Positions 1 to 8,427 of a stretch of 47,514 bases of DNA are shown in pieces. Each line of letters begins with the position of its first letter. Position 1 is the stretch's first letter. Origin of the DNA: Rhodothermaceae bacterium (GTDB taxonomy: Bacteria > Bacteroidota > Rhodothermia > Rhodothermales > Bin80); contig VXLY01000098.1 in assembly GCA_009841335.1 (NCBI GenBank), positions 1-47,514 of the forward strand, written 5' to 3'. The notes beneath the pieces are model-generated. The model had not been told where the DNA came from, searched no databases, and saw only the letters and a program-made list of their open reading frames with translations. The position numbers and the translations under genes are program-made.

Positions 1-2
1 GT

Positions 3-92
3 CTGACACGCGAAAAAGTTGACGCGGCCTTCTCGGACTATCGTGATTTCCTCACGAGCAGTGGGATTCGATCTTCCATGCTCTTAGGATAG
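3..92 (+). CDS. 3' end of an unidentified gene, cut by the window edge
   Basis: An open frame enters from the left edge and ends at TAG (90-92), giving 29 visible codons. The peptide starts LTREKVDAAFSDY and ends SSMLLG; it is amphipathic and helix-like, with a normal protein composition. The other two plus-strand frames stop within the first 21 bases, so if a gene enters on this strand it uses this frame. I do not recognise a family from so short a piece. The next gene is on the opposite strand, so the two are convergent. Confidence 0.4.
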   Translation: MTREKVDAAFSDYRDFLTSSGIRSSMLLG

Positions 93-404
93 ATCAAATC
101 AAGCGGAATACGCCAAATCTTGACGTTTAAGATAGTCAGTGTGAGCATAAAGCGAAGTTGCAGAAGTTCCACAATAGAATATTCGCCAGTCAGGCTCGCG
201 TCCATTTCCTTTAGCATGGGCCCCGAGAATAAACGCCCCTCAGCGGACAGGGCGATATCCAGTATATGCCAGGAGCTATTATCAACACGTCCTCATTGGG
301 CGGGGCGCCAATAGTCAGTAAAATTGAAAGCAGGAGCCGCGCATGCAGAGTGGGAAGATCAAGCTCCCACTTTCGATCTTGGCTAGAATAATCACTTTAC
401 TTAC
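93..404. other. Convergent intergenic stretch with a weak hairpin
   Basis: About 310 bases lie between the end of the left-edge gene and the stop of the minus-strand gene at 405. A 64-codon plus-strand frame runs through it (120-314) but its residues are not protein-like for any family I know, so I do not call it. The only structure seen is a 7-bp inverted repeat, AGTGGGA at 349-355 and TCCCACT at 365-371, with a 9-base loop and no T-run on either side. It may help end transcription but is weak as an intrinsic terminator. Confidence 0.4.
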
Positions 405-1448
405 TCAGGAACGAGTGCGATATGAGATTCTCGGCAAGAAACATCTTGGAACGGGAAGATCTGTGGCTATTCGCAAGCCTGGTAAGGCATTTATCACCTG
501 AGGTATTGCATTAACTAGTGCACCCACAGTAGCAGTATCTCCAAAAATTCCGCCTTGGACTGCTAGGTCAATGGGGGGATCACCCTCCACCACTACGTGG
601 TCCACTGGGTCGCTTGCACCTACGTACATCATTAAATCCAGGGACACAACGATGTGGCCATCCATGTAGGCCTTTGCAGTATGCTTGATCCCGGCTACTC
701 TGCCAAGAGGAACGGTCAGGTAAGGGGTTCTTACTTCGGATTCAGCAACAACAGGTCTAAGTGACTCGGACATCTTTTCGATTGGCCAGCCAAGACCGTG
801 CATGACCAACCTGAGGGACTCAACCAATCCGATATGCCCGAACCCGCCTCGCTCATGCCGCTCGTTAAATTCGTCTACCGTTATTCCTGCGCCTACTTTG
901 CGCTGAAGCGGCAAACGTCTCAGACCAGCATCCACTCGACGCGTAACAGTGACGGATCGAACATCTGTACAGATACCCGTGGCAACAAGAGCAAGGACAT
1001 CCATAGCATATCCAGGATTAACCCCAGTGCCAATGACTGCTACCCCATTTTTCTTGGACATGGTATCCAGATTCTTCGCAATTCCTGGATGCCTGTCAAA
1101 GGGGTAGGGCAGTTCTTCCGTACTGGAAATAACAGATGCCCCCGCGCGGATACATTGTATCAACTGTTCCTCAACCTGAGGAAGGAAAGAACTTGTGGTA
1201 TGAATGACAAGGTCGGGCTGCACTTCAGCAAGGACCTTTTCGGCGTCCGAGGAGACCACAACATCAGAGGAAGCTCCAACCACTTCGCCGACAGTCTTGT
1301 TGACCTTTGCAGGATCAATATCGATGGCGCCAACCAGCTCCAGCCTCCCGCTCCTTGCTTTCTCAAGCACCAGCTTAGCTGCCCCTATTCCAATGGGGCC
1401 CAGTCCATACTGAACCACTCGGATCGGGGCCTTTTTATCCGCTACCAT
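405..1448 (-). CDS. 2,4-diaminopentanoate dehydrogenase-like / DapB-N-like NAD(P)-dependent dehydrogenase
   Basis: The 347-residue protein begins with a Rossmann segment (VVQYGLGPIGIGAAKLVLEK, residues about 10-30) followed by a conserved acidic site (VGAIDID), as in the dihydrodipicolinate-reductase N-terminal superfamily. The HTTSSFLPQVEEQ and GTGVNPGYAMDVLAL segments are those of the amine dehydrogenase branch that includes 2,4-diaminopentanoate dehydrogenase of ornithine breakdown, rather than lysine-pathway DapB, which is shorter (about 250-270 residues). It starts three bases after the stop of the upstream pruA gene on the same strand, so the two are almost certainly co-transcribed. That supports a role in ornithine, arginine or proline catabolism. 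The exact substrate is inference; no other enzyme of the ornithine oxidative path is in the window. Confidence 0.75.
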   Translation of the reverse strand: MVADKKAPIRVVQYGLGPIGIGAAKLVLEKARSGRLELVGAIDIDPAKVNKTVGEVVGASSDVVVSSDAEKVLAEVQPDLVIHTTSSFLPQVEEQLIQCIRAGASVISSTEELPYPFDRHPGIAKNLDTMSKKNGVAVIGTGVNPGYAMDVLALVATGICTDVRSVTVTRRVDAGLRRLPLQRKVGAGITVDEFNERHERGGFGHIGLVESLRLVMHGLGWPIEKMSESLRPVVAESEVRTPYLTVPLGRVAGIKHTAKAYMDGHIVVSLDLMMYVGASDPVDHVVVEGDPPIDLAVQGGIFGDTATVGALVNAIPQVINALPGLRIATDLPVPRCFLPRISYRTRS

Positions 1449-1451
1449 GAC

Positions 1452-3083
1452 CTAGTCCGGCTGATTGAATGGGTATCCAAAGTGGGTCGGGGGATTGAAG
1501 GTCTCTTTTATGGTGCGAACCGAAACCCAGCGCATCAGGTTCTGAGGTGCCCCTGCTTTATCGTTGGTGCCGGATGCCCGCGCTCCTCCAAATGGTTGTT
1601 GCCCCACGACTGCTCCAGTTGGCTTGTCATTGATGTAAAAATTGCCCGCCGCATGGCGTAAAGCCGCACTCGCTTGAACAATAACCTGTCTGTCCTGAGC
1701 AAAAACAGCTCCCGTCAGTGCGTATGGAGAAGTTCTGTCTACAAGCTTAAGTGTATCCTCAAAATCTGAGTCCTCATAGACATAGATGGTTACAACCGGA
1801 CCAAATATTTCCTCACACATGGTTCGGTAAGTTGGATCAGCGGCAACGATCACCGTTGGTTCGATGAAGTAACCCTCCGTATCACTGTAGTTGCCACCGG
1901 CAAGAATTTCTGCATCTGCATCGTCCTGTGCGTGAGCAATGTAACCGGTAATACTCGCGTAGGCCTTCTTATCAATCACGGCATTAACGAAGTTTGAAAA
2001 ATCCTCTACAGGACCCATCTTAACTTCACTTAATTGAGACATCAAGATGTCTCGCGTTTCCGCCCAACGGGATTTAGGCAGATATACTCGTGAAGCGGCT
2101 GAACATTTTTGCCCCTGATACTCAAATGCTCCACGTACTATAGCCGTAGATACGACATCCGGGGCGGCCGAAGCATGAGCAATAATGAAATCTTTTCCTC
2201 CAGTCTCTCCAACGATTCGGGGATACGTGTCATAATTTGCAATATTAGTTCCGATCGTTCGCCACATATGCTGGAACGTACCTGTAGAGCCCGTAAAGTG
2301 AAGCCCAGCAAAATGTTTTGATGCCAGAACAGGATCACCAATAACAGGTCCTGAACCAGGAACCATGTTAATCACCCCTGGAGGTAGGCCGGCCTCTTCA
2401 AGTAATTTGTAGGTGAAGTATGCCGAATAGACTGAGGCGGATGCCGGCTTCCAAACGACCGTATTTCCCATGAGTGCTGGAGCAGTGGGCAGGTTTCCAC
2501 CAATCGCAGTAAAGTTGAATGGAGTCACGGCGAATACAAACCCTTCAAGAGGTCGGTACTCCAGGCGATTCCATACGCCTGGTCCTGAATAGGGCTGCTC
2601 TTCATAGATCTCAGATGCGTATTCGACATTGAACCGGATGAAGTCGATGAGCTCGCAAGCTGCATCAATTTCTGCCTGATACGCACTCTTGCTTTGTCCC
2701 AACATTGTAGAAGCATTCAGCACATCTCTCCATGGGCCCGCAAGAAGCTCCGCCGCTTTTAGAAAAATGGCAGCCCTGTCTATGAAATCCATATTCGCCC
2801 AGTGATGCCAAGCATCCTGCGAAGCTTCAATAGCCTGCTGAGCTTCCTTTGCACCACATTTATGTACGACACCAAGTCGATGACTCAACTCGTGTGGCGG
2901 ACGGATTTCTTCAAGATCTCCTGTATATAAGGCTTTCCCACCAATAAGGGCTGGTATTGCCAACTCGTCCTGCTTGAGCTCTCGTAGCTTATTTTGCAAG
3001 GAAATACGCTCGGGGGAGCCCGGAGCATAATCCAAGACGGGTTCATTCTTTGCAGCGGGTATGCTTGGTATGCTATTGTTCAT
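1452..3083 (-). CDS. pruA: L-glutamate gamma-semialdehyde (1-pyrroline-5-carboxylate) dehydrogenase
   Basis: PruA oxidises glutamate semialdehyde to glutamate, the last step of proline and arginine catabolism, with NAD+. The protein (543 residues from the chosen start) has the aldehyde dehydrogenase core: FVFAVTPFNFTAIGGNLPTA for cofactor binding, FTGSTGTF, the general-base region ETGGKD, and the catalytic cysteine in YQGQKCSAASRVYL. Length and N-terminus (NEPVLDYAPGSPER) match the single-domain Bacteroidota type, not the bifunctional PutA. The reading frame continues 22 codons further upstream, but the ATG at 3083 begins MNNSIPSIPAAKNEP, as in relatives, and has AGGAAG just before it. It is followed at once by the diaminopentanoate-dehydrogenase-like gene. 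Confidence 0.93.
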   Translation of the reverse strand: MNNSIPSIPAAKNEPVLDYAPGSPERISLQNKLRELKQDELAIPALIGGKALYTGDLEEIRPPHELSHRLGVVHKCGAKEAQQAIEASQDAWHHWANMDFIDRAAIFLKAAELLAGPWRDVLNASTMLGQSKSAYQAEIDAACELIDFIRFNVEYASEIYEEQPYSGPGVWNRLEYRPLEGFVFAVTPFNFTAIGGNLPTAPALMGNTVVWKPASASVYSAYFTYKLLEEAGLPPGVINMVPGSGPVIGDPVLASKHFAGLHFTGSTGTFQHMWRTIGTNIANYDTYPRIVGETGGKDFIIAHASAAPDVVSTAIVRGAFEYQGQKCSAASRVYLPKSRWAETRDILMSQLSEVKMGPVEDFSNFVNAVIDKKAYASITGYIAHAQDDADAEILAGGNYSDTEGYFIEPTVIVAADPTYRTMCEEIFGPVVTIYVYEDSDFEDTLKLVDRTSPYALTGAVFAQDRQVIVQASAALRHAAGNFYINDKPTGAVVGQQPFGGARASGTNDKAGAPQNLMRWVSVRTIKETFNPPTHFGYPFNQPD

Positions 3084-3238
3084 CTTCCTGAAAAAATCGG
3101 ATTCAAGGTTTAGCGTTGTGCGAACGAGTATTGTACTGTCGATGTTCAAGAGTTATCCTTAATCCGCAAAATAGTCTATCCGAGAGATAGGCTTCCTGCG
3201 TTCTTTTATGTTCTCTAAAACACATACCTATTGATCTC

Positions 3239-4480
3239 GTGTCCTTCAAGACTTTCATAGCCTGGCGATACCTCCGCGGTGCACAGGGCAGCGAGAACGG
3301 TCGTGGCTTCCTGCGATTTGTATCCTGGGTGGCCATTGGAGGTGTGGCACTAGGCGTTGCTACATTACTTCTTGCATTGTCTATTGTACGAGGTTTCAGC
3401 CAAGAGATTGAAACTAAGATCGTGGGCTTCGGTGCTCATGTACAGGTCGAGAGTATCCGCCATACTCCACTGGCTGATGTCTCCACTCTCATGACCCAAA
3501 TCAGAGAGCAAGACGCGGTGGTTTCCATTCAACCGGTAGTCACAGAATTCGTTTTGCTTAGGCGATCCAGTCAGGATATTGATGGAGTGGGGCTTTGGGG
3601 AACAGATCAACTTCCCGTTTACCTCGAGGAGCACCTTACGAGTGGCTCAGCCCATTTGCAGCAGGGTTCGGCCATAACCGCACCACTTGTGATCGGGAAT
3701 GCACTCGCTGAGAATTTAGGTCTTACACTTGGAGATCAAGTAACGATTCTTTCTACAAGGAATCTGCGCGATACCAATGCGCTCCTGATGACGCGTCCCC
3801 GGTTTAGGCAATTCGAGATCACGGGTATTTATGAGACCGCGCTAGCTGATTTTGATGAAACCTATGCATTTACAGACATTGATGTAGCTAGACAACTGCT
3901 TGATTATGGGCCTGAGGAGGTAACACGATTTGATCTAATGCTCCAGGATGTAACTATTGCTGAATCAATAGCATTAACTCTTGAAGAAACACTTGGGCTT
4001 GGAATCCTGGCGCGGAGCATCTTTGAAATCTATCGTGGTTTGTTTGCATGGGTTGATCTTCAGGAAGCTATCATTCCATTAGTTATTAGTGTCTTGATTC
4101 TAGTAGCTGCATTCAATGTAATGGGCGCGTTGTTGATGATTGTACTCGAAAAGACACGTGAAATTGGAATCCTCGCCAGCATGGGATCCTCACGGAAAGA
4201 TATCCAGAAACTTTATCTGCATCTCGGATTCTTTGTAGGTGGGTTTGGAACCGCAATTGGCCTCGCACTCGCATGGGGGCTGGGAATGCTGCAGTTACAC
4301 TATGGTATCGTAGGATTGCCCGCAGAGGCCTATTACATGACTACTGCCCCCATTGCAATGTATATAAGTGATTTTGTGCTTGTCGCAATGATTTCCTTGT
4401 TGTTGTGCCTAGGAGCTTCATATTTCCCGGCACGTGTTGCATCACGGATACTGCCACTGCAGGTAATCCGGTTTGGTTAA
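3239..4480 (+). CDS. LolC/LolE-type lipoprotein-releasing ABC transporter permease
   Basis: This is a 413-residue FtsX/LolCE-family permease, expected in the inner membrane, where such proteins pass lipoproteins from the membrane to the LolA carrier. Visible parts are the N-terminal FIAWRYLRG signature, a first membrane segment at about residues 28-50, a large periplasmic MacB-like domain (about 50-265), and three C-terminal membrane segments starting near IIPLVISVLILVAAFNVMG. The cytoplasmic EKTREIGILASMGSSRKDI coupling motif follows. The start is GTG at 3239; no ATG is available before the signature. The gene is divergent from pruA. The matching ATPase (LolD) is not next to it and not in the window. 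The MoaD gene follows after 29 bases. Confidence 0.85.
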   Translation: MSFKTFIAWRYLRGAQGSENGRGFLRFVSWVAIGGVALGVATLLLALSIVRGFSQEIETKIVGFGAHVQVESIRHTPLADVSTLMTQIREQDAVVSIQPVVTEFVLLRRSSQDIDGVGLWGTDQLPVYLEEHLTSGSAHLQQGSAITAPLVIGNALAENLGLTLGDQVTILSTRNLRDTNALLMTRPRFRQFEITGIYETALADFDETYAFTDIDVARQLLDYGPEEVTRFDLMLQDVTIAESIALTLEETLGLGILARSIFEIYRGLFAWVDLQEAIIPLVISVLILVAAFNVMGALLMIVLEKTREIGILASMGSSRKDIQKLYLHLGFFVGGFGTAIGLALAWGLGMLQLHYGIVGLPAEAYYMTTAPIAMYISDFVLVAMISLLLCLGASYFPARVASRILPLQVIRFG

Positions 4481-4509
4481 CAATTAGCTTCAAGATTAGG
4501 GATTAACCA

Positions 4510-4758
4510 ATGGTATCTTTTCAAGTCCAGCTCTACAGTGTTTTGCGATCAAAGCTTGCGGAAGCTTCGGTTAATCTGGAAGCCCTTGACGGGGTAACGA
4601 CAGGTGAGCTCTTGGATGCACTCTGTGATCATTATCCGGTCATGGCACCATATCGAAACATCATGCGCCTTGCTGTAAATCAGGAGTATGCACTGGAATC
4701 AAGGATCATTCGTGCTGGCGATGAACTGGCCCTTATAACCCCTGTAAGTGGTGGCTGA
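4510..4758 (+). CDS. moaD: Molybdopterin synthase small subunit (MoaD)
   Basis: MoaD is the ubiquitin-like sulfur carrier that, as a C-terminal thiocarboxylate, supplies sulfur to MoaE for converting precursor Z into molybdopterin. The 82-residue product has the expected size, a beta-grasp pattern (VSFQVQLYSVLRSKL at the start, ALITPVSGG at the end), and the diagnostic terminal Gly-Gly that is activated by MoeB. It overlaps the moaE start by 11 bases, which implies translational coupling in an operon. No other molybdenum cofactor gene is in the window, so the rest of the pathway must be elsewhere. Confidence 0.92.
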   Translation: MVSFQVQLYSVLRSKLAEASVNLEALDGVTTGELLDALCDHYPVMAPYRNIMRLAVNQEYALESRIIRAGDELALITPVSGG

Positions 4759-5209
4759 AAAATCAAATAAACGCTGGGTGTCGCTATCAAAGGCACGTCT
4801 TGATGTCACCGCGGCTTATCAATTTCTGCAAACACCCGCAGCAGGTGGGATTGCATTATTTATAGGTACTACACGACAGTGGACTGATGGCCACGAAACC
4901 ACCCTGTTGATGTACGAAGGTTACGAACCCATGGCACAAAAAGAGATGCACAGGCTGCTAGATGTTGCCATGACTCGATGGCCAATACATCGTGCATGCA
5001 TTCTCCATCGACTAGGGGAAGTTCCCGTTACTGAAGCCAGTGTACTGGTGGGCGTCGCAACCGCCCACCGCCCGGAAGCTTTCGAGGCATGTCGATTTTT
5101 GATTGACCGACTTAAAGTTCAAGTCCCAATCTGGAAACAGGAGCACCTTACCCACGGCCAGGTGAACTGGATTGAAGGAAATGAACCCCCAGAGACTACC
5201 GTGACTTGA
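4748..5209 (+). CDS. moaE: Molybdopterin synthase large subunit (MoaE)
   Basis: MoaE is the catalytic half of molybdopterin synthase. The 153-residue product shows the family pattern: GGIALFIGTTRQWTDG near residue 35, LMYEGYEPMAQKEM, the HRLGEVPVTEASVLVGVATA core, and the lysine-bearing active-site segment RLKVQVPIWKQEH (about 119-131). The start is a GTG at 4748 inside the end of moaD (a second GTG follows at 4751), so the subunits are translationally coupled. Its last 14 bases overlap the 3' end of the convergent LacI-PurC fusion gene on the other strand. Confidence 0.93.
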   Translation: MVAEKSNKRWVSLSKARLDVTAAYQFLQTPAAGGIALFIGTTRQWTDGHETTLLMYEGYEPMAQKEMHRLLDVAMTRWPIHRACILHRLGEVPVTEASVLVGVATAHRPEAFEACRFLIDRLKVQVPIWKQEHLTHGQVNWIEGNEPPETTVT

Positions 5210-7193
5210 GCGCTTCTCGGATTCGGCTTTCTGGATCGGGGTGCGTGTCAGGTGTAAATGCTTTACCCGTCACTCTTTCGAACAACTCAATATAGCGGAC
5301 GGATACCTGGGTACGGAATTCATCCGAAAGATCGGGGAGTACCTGCCCATCTTTGCCTTGAAAACCTCTCTCCATTAACCACTCACGTACAAATTCCTTC
5401 GACAGCTGCTGTTGAGGCTTACCCTCTCGAAGAAGGTCCTCATATGGCTCAAGGTAGAAGTAGCGCGAAGAATCCGGCGTGTGGACTTCGTCAATTAGAA
5501 CCCATTCGCCATCTGGAGTTTTTCCGAATTCGTATTTCGTATCAACAAGGATCAGTCCTTGGTTAGCAGCGAGTTCCGTGCCCCGCTGGAACAGGGCAAG
5601 GGAAACTTGTTCAAGTCTATCAAAGGTATCCGCCTCAATTAGGCCCTGTTCAATTGCAGCTTCCCGACTGATGTCTTCATCATGACCGACTTGTGCCTTT
5701 GTTGTAGGGGTGAGAATTGGTTTGGGCAGCCGGTCATTTTCGTTCAAGCCATCAGGCAATGACTTTCCACATAGCGTACGCTTGCCTGTACGATATGTCC
5801 GCCATGCATGTCCAACCAGGTATCCCCGAACTACGAATTCAAGCTTTCCAGGCTCACATTTCTGTGCGATAGTAACATTGGAATCCGGCACACTCAAAAT
5901 CTGGTTCGGAATGATATCGCTGGTTGCCTCAAAAAAATAGGCGGCCAGTTGATTGAGTACTTGCCCTTTGAACGGAATAGTTTGACGAAGGACGTAATCA
6001 AACGCTGATATCCGGTCAGTCGTAACCATGATCAGTCGATCCCCTTGGTCGTACGTATCCCGCACTTTACCTCGGTATTTTTTGCCCAGATCTGAAAACT
6101 CAGTACCGGTCAATGTATTATCCAACTGGTTGTGAATTGCCTTGATGTGCATTCTGTTTGAAGTTCGGTTGTAGTTGCTGGAGCGTCGTACGCGTAGGTT
6201 CGGTACGATCTTCTGGTCCATACGTACTTTTTCTGCAGGATTGTTCTGACGATAGAGTAATCGTTCAGCTGCCAAGCGGCCGATCTGTTCAATGCTCTGG
6301 TCCACACTGCTCAACCCAATGTAGTAACTGGTTTTGACATCATCATATCCGACCAGGGCAATATCCTCCGGTACACGTTTACCCGCGTCGCGAATTGCCT
6401 TCCATGCGCCAATTGCCTGTACGTCACTACTTGCCAAAACGGCTGATATTGCTGGGGTTACCCGAAGGAGTTGCTGCATTGCCTCGACACCATGTTCCTC
6501 ACTGAACCCAGCGTGTTTAACGGTCGTGCCACTTTGGATGAGGTTGCTGTCGAATTTGACACCATACTTTTTTAGTGCTGCCTTGTAGCCTTGAATACGC
6601 TGGATCTGTACATAACCGTCTGTGTAGGCCCGGATCAGGCCGATACGTTTATGTCCCCGGAATAATAGGTGCTCTGTGGCTTCCTTTGCTCCGATAGCAT
6701 TATCCCAATAAAAGCAGTCAAAGTCTGTATGATGATTACCTATAAGTATTACTGGTGCACTGAACGCCCTCAGCTCTTTGGCTAAGGGCGGGGATACCGG
6801 TATCCCCGCTAAGATCAAGCCGTCCACTTTACCTCCCTTCAATTTGCTACGCAAACGTGCTAATGGATCAATACTCCCCAAATCAAACAGTAATAAATCC
6901 CGTTCTTCATCTGCGGCAATCAATACTGCACGGAGACCTTTGAGGAGAGAATTATGGAAAGGGGTTGTAATTGTCGGTGTTGCTATCGCAATCAGGCTAG
7001 ATCCTGGTTGGGCTAAGGCCTTGGCAACGCGGTTAGGACGATACTGAAGTTCATCAATAACATTAAGAACATGTTCACGAGTATAATCCGCCACATCAGA
7101 AGATTCATTTAGTACACGAGATACTGTCGAAATCGCTACCCCTGCCTTATTGGCAACCTCATAGATTGTAACGTTTGGCTTTGAACCAGGCAT
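5196..7193 (-). CDS. purC: Fusion: LacI-family regulator joined to SAICAR synthase (PurC)
   Basis: A single 665-codon frame encodes two complete proteins. Residues 1-340 are a LacI/GalR regulator: helix-turn-helix (TIYEVANKAGVAISTVSRVL, about 9-28), then a periplasmic-binding-protein-like sensor domain ending in the usual PNLRVRRSS. Residues about 348-665 are SAICAR synthetase, purine pathway step 8, which joins CAIR and aspartate using ATP. Its motifs are KKYRGKVRDTY, TTDRISAFDYVL, LEFVVRGYLVGHAW, PKPILTPTTKAQ, ILVDTKYEFGK and DEVHTPDSSRYF. The join is only about eight residues (NYNRTSNR). An ATG at 6152 marks where PurC would normally start, but no Shine-Dalgarno sequence precedes it; since such sites are scarce here, an internal start cannot be excluded. 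It is divergent from the ATPase gene and convergent with moaE. Both domain calls are firm; whether the cell makes one polypeptide is inference. Confidence 0.9.
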   Translation of the reverse strand: MPGSKPNVTIYEVANKAGVAISTVSRVLNESSDVADYTREHVLNVIDELQYRPNRVAKALAQPGSSLIAIATPTITTPFHNSLLKGLRAVLIAADEERDLLLFDLGSIDPLARLRSKLKGGKVDGLILAGIPVSPPLAKELRAFSAPVILIGNHHTDFDCFYWDNAIGAKEATEHLLFRGHKRIGLIRAYTDGYVQIQRIQGYKAALKKYGVKFDSNLIQSGTTVKHAGFSEEHGVEAMQQLLRVTPAISAVLASSDVQAIGAWKAIRDAGKRVPEDIALVGYDDVKTSYYIGLSSVDQSIEQIGRLAAERLLYRQNNPAEKVRMDQKIVPNLRVRRSSNYNRTSNRMHIKAIHNQLDNTLTGTEFSDLGKKYRGKVRDTYDQGDRLIMVTTDRISAFDYVLRQTIPFKGQVLNQLAAYFFEATSDIIPNQILSVPDSNVTIAQKCEPGKLEFVVRGYLVGHAWRTYRTGKRTLCGKSLPDGLNENDRLPKPILTPTTKAQVGHDEDISREAAIEQGLIEADTFDRLEQVSLALFQRGTELAANQGLILVDTKYEFGKTPDGEWVLIDEVHTPDSSRYFYLEPYEDLLREGKPQQQLSKEFVREWLMERGFQGKDGQVLPDLSDEFRTQVSVRYIELFERVTGKAFTPDTHPDPESRIREALKSR

Positions 7194-7308
7194 GCGAGTA
7201 ATTTGATCTCAATGCAGTTTAACCCTGTATCGTTAATGCGTTAGAGATATGATCCCTAATGCAGCGCCTTGTACTATATTTCTAGCATGGCTGTTCTTAC
7301 ATAATTCC
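7194..7308. promoter_or_regulatory. Divergent control region with three AATGC(A)G repeats
   Basis: This 115-base gap separates the start of the LacI-PurC fusion from the ATG of the ABC ATPase, so it must hold promoters for one or both. The motif AATGCAG occurs at 7211-7217 and 7258-7264, with the variant AATGCG between them at 7235-7240. Starts are 24 and 23 bases apart, a little over two helical turns. I see no classical even-dyad LacI operator. The repeats are candidates for a regulator site, but the link to the LacI domain is only positional. Confidence 0.3.
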
Positions 7309-8427
7309 ATGGCAAGTGTAACCTTTGAAAATGTCACGAAAATATACAGCAATGGTCTCCTTGCTGTTGATCGGGCGAGCTTCACGGTAGAGGACGGTGA
7401 GCTTATGGTGCTTATTGGTCCATCCGGTTGCGGAAAGAGCACTACGTTGCGGATGCTTGCCGGCCTGGAATCTGTTACACACGGGTTGATTAGCATTGAT
7501 GACGTTGTTGTTAATGAAATTCCACCGAAGGATCGAGACGTAGCAATGGTTTTTCAGAATTATGCTCTTTATCCACATATGACGGTATTTAATAACATGG
7601 CCTTTGGCCTGAAACTCAGAAAGTATTCCAAGGCTGAAATAAAAAATCGGGTAGGGCAGGCCGCTGAAATTCTGGGAATTACGGATATCCTTGATCGAAA
7701 GCCTAAACAGCTTTCAGGTGGACAGCAGCAGCGGGTTGCCGTGGGGCGTGCGATTGTTCGTAAGCCTAAAGTCTTTTTATTCGACGAGCCACTTTCCAAT
7801 CTTGACGCAAAACTGCGTGTCCAAATGCGCACAGAATTGGCGCGCCTGCACCGAGAATTAAATGCTACGATGGTTTATGTCACCCACGATCAAACAGAGG
7901 CTATGACACTGGGGGACCGCATAGTGGTAATGAATGAGGGAACTATTCAGCAGATCGATGCCCCAGTTACGCTTTACCACCAACCTCAAAATCGGTTTGT
8001 AGCCGGATTCATCGGCAGCCCCGCGATGAATTTTATTGATGGCCACATAGAGGGAAGAGAGGGAAAATACAGCTTTGTAGCCGAAAAGCGCGAACTGTGC
8101 ATTGCAATGTCCAACAGCTTTGACGCTATTCATGATGGTCAGTCTGTTGTTCTTGGGGTCCGACCAGAAAATCTTCATCTGGTTGCCGAAATCAGCAGTA
8201 AGGACAACAATGGCGTAGTCGAAGCCGAAATCATACTTGAGGAGCATCTGGGCGCTGAATCGCACGTGTATGGGAAGACGGCGTCCACCACGTTGATGGC
8301 CCGCGTAAATGGCACGTCAAATTATGGAGTTTCGAGGCAGGTCTGGTTTCGACCCGATATGGATCAAGCTCACCTATTCGACGCCGAAACAGGTCAATTG
8401 TTATTGCGCAAAAACAACGAGGAATAG
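7309..8427 (+). CDS. ugpC: Carbohydrate ABC transporter ATP-binding protein (MalK/UgpC/MsmX type)
   Basis: This 372-residue ATPase powers import of sugars or glycerol phosphates by CUT1-type ABC transporters and works at the cytoplasmic face of the membrane. It has Walker A GPSGCGKST, Q-loop AMVFQNYALYPHM, signature LSGGQQQR, Walker B VFLFDEPLSNLD, and H-loop VTHDQTEAMTL. A C-terminal regulatory (TOBE) region follows, beginning near PAMNFIDGHI and including LGVRPENLHL. The reading frame reaches 20 codons further upstream, but ATG 7309 (MASVTFENVTKIY) matches the family start. No permease or binding-protein genes are nearby, so it may serve several transporters, as MsmX does in other bacteria. 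It is divergent from the LacI-PurC fusion. Confidence 0.92.
   Translation: MASVTFENVTKIYSNGLLAVDRASFTVEDGELMVLIGPSGCGKSTTLRMLAGLESVTHGLISIDDVVVNEIPPKDRDVAMVFQNYALYPHMTVFNNMAFGLKLRKYSKAEIKNRVGQAAEILGITDILDRKPKQLSGGQQQRVAVGRAIVRKPKVFLFDEPLSNLDAKLRVQMRTELARLHRELNATMVYVTHDQTEAMTLGDRIVVMNEGTIQQIDAPVTLYHQPQNRFVAGFIGSPAMNFIDGHIEGREGKYSFVAEKRELCIAMSNSFDAIHDGQSVVLGVRPENLHLVAEISSKDNNGVVEAEIILEEHLGAESHVYGKTASTTLMARVNGTSNYGVSRQVWFRPDMDQAHLFDAETGQLLLRKNNEE

Noticed and set aside
120..314. A 64-codon frame in the left convergent gap.
   Set aside because: There is no ribosome-binding site or recognisable motif, and the composition is Ser/Arg-rich as in random frames.
349..371. Hairpin AGTGGGA / TCCCACT between convergent genes.
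   Set aside because: The stem has seven pairs with a nine-base loop and no T-run on either strand, so it is too weak to call a terminator.
798..1661. A 287-codon plus-strand open frame opposite the PruA and dehydrogenase genes.
   Set aside because: Its translation has no family pattern, while both minus-strand genes beneath it show full catalytic motifs. It is an antisense shadow.
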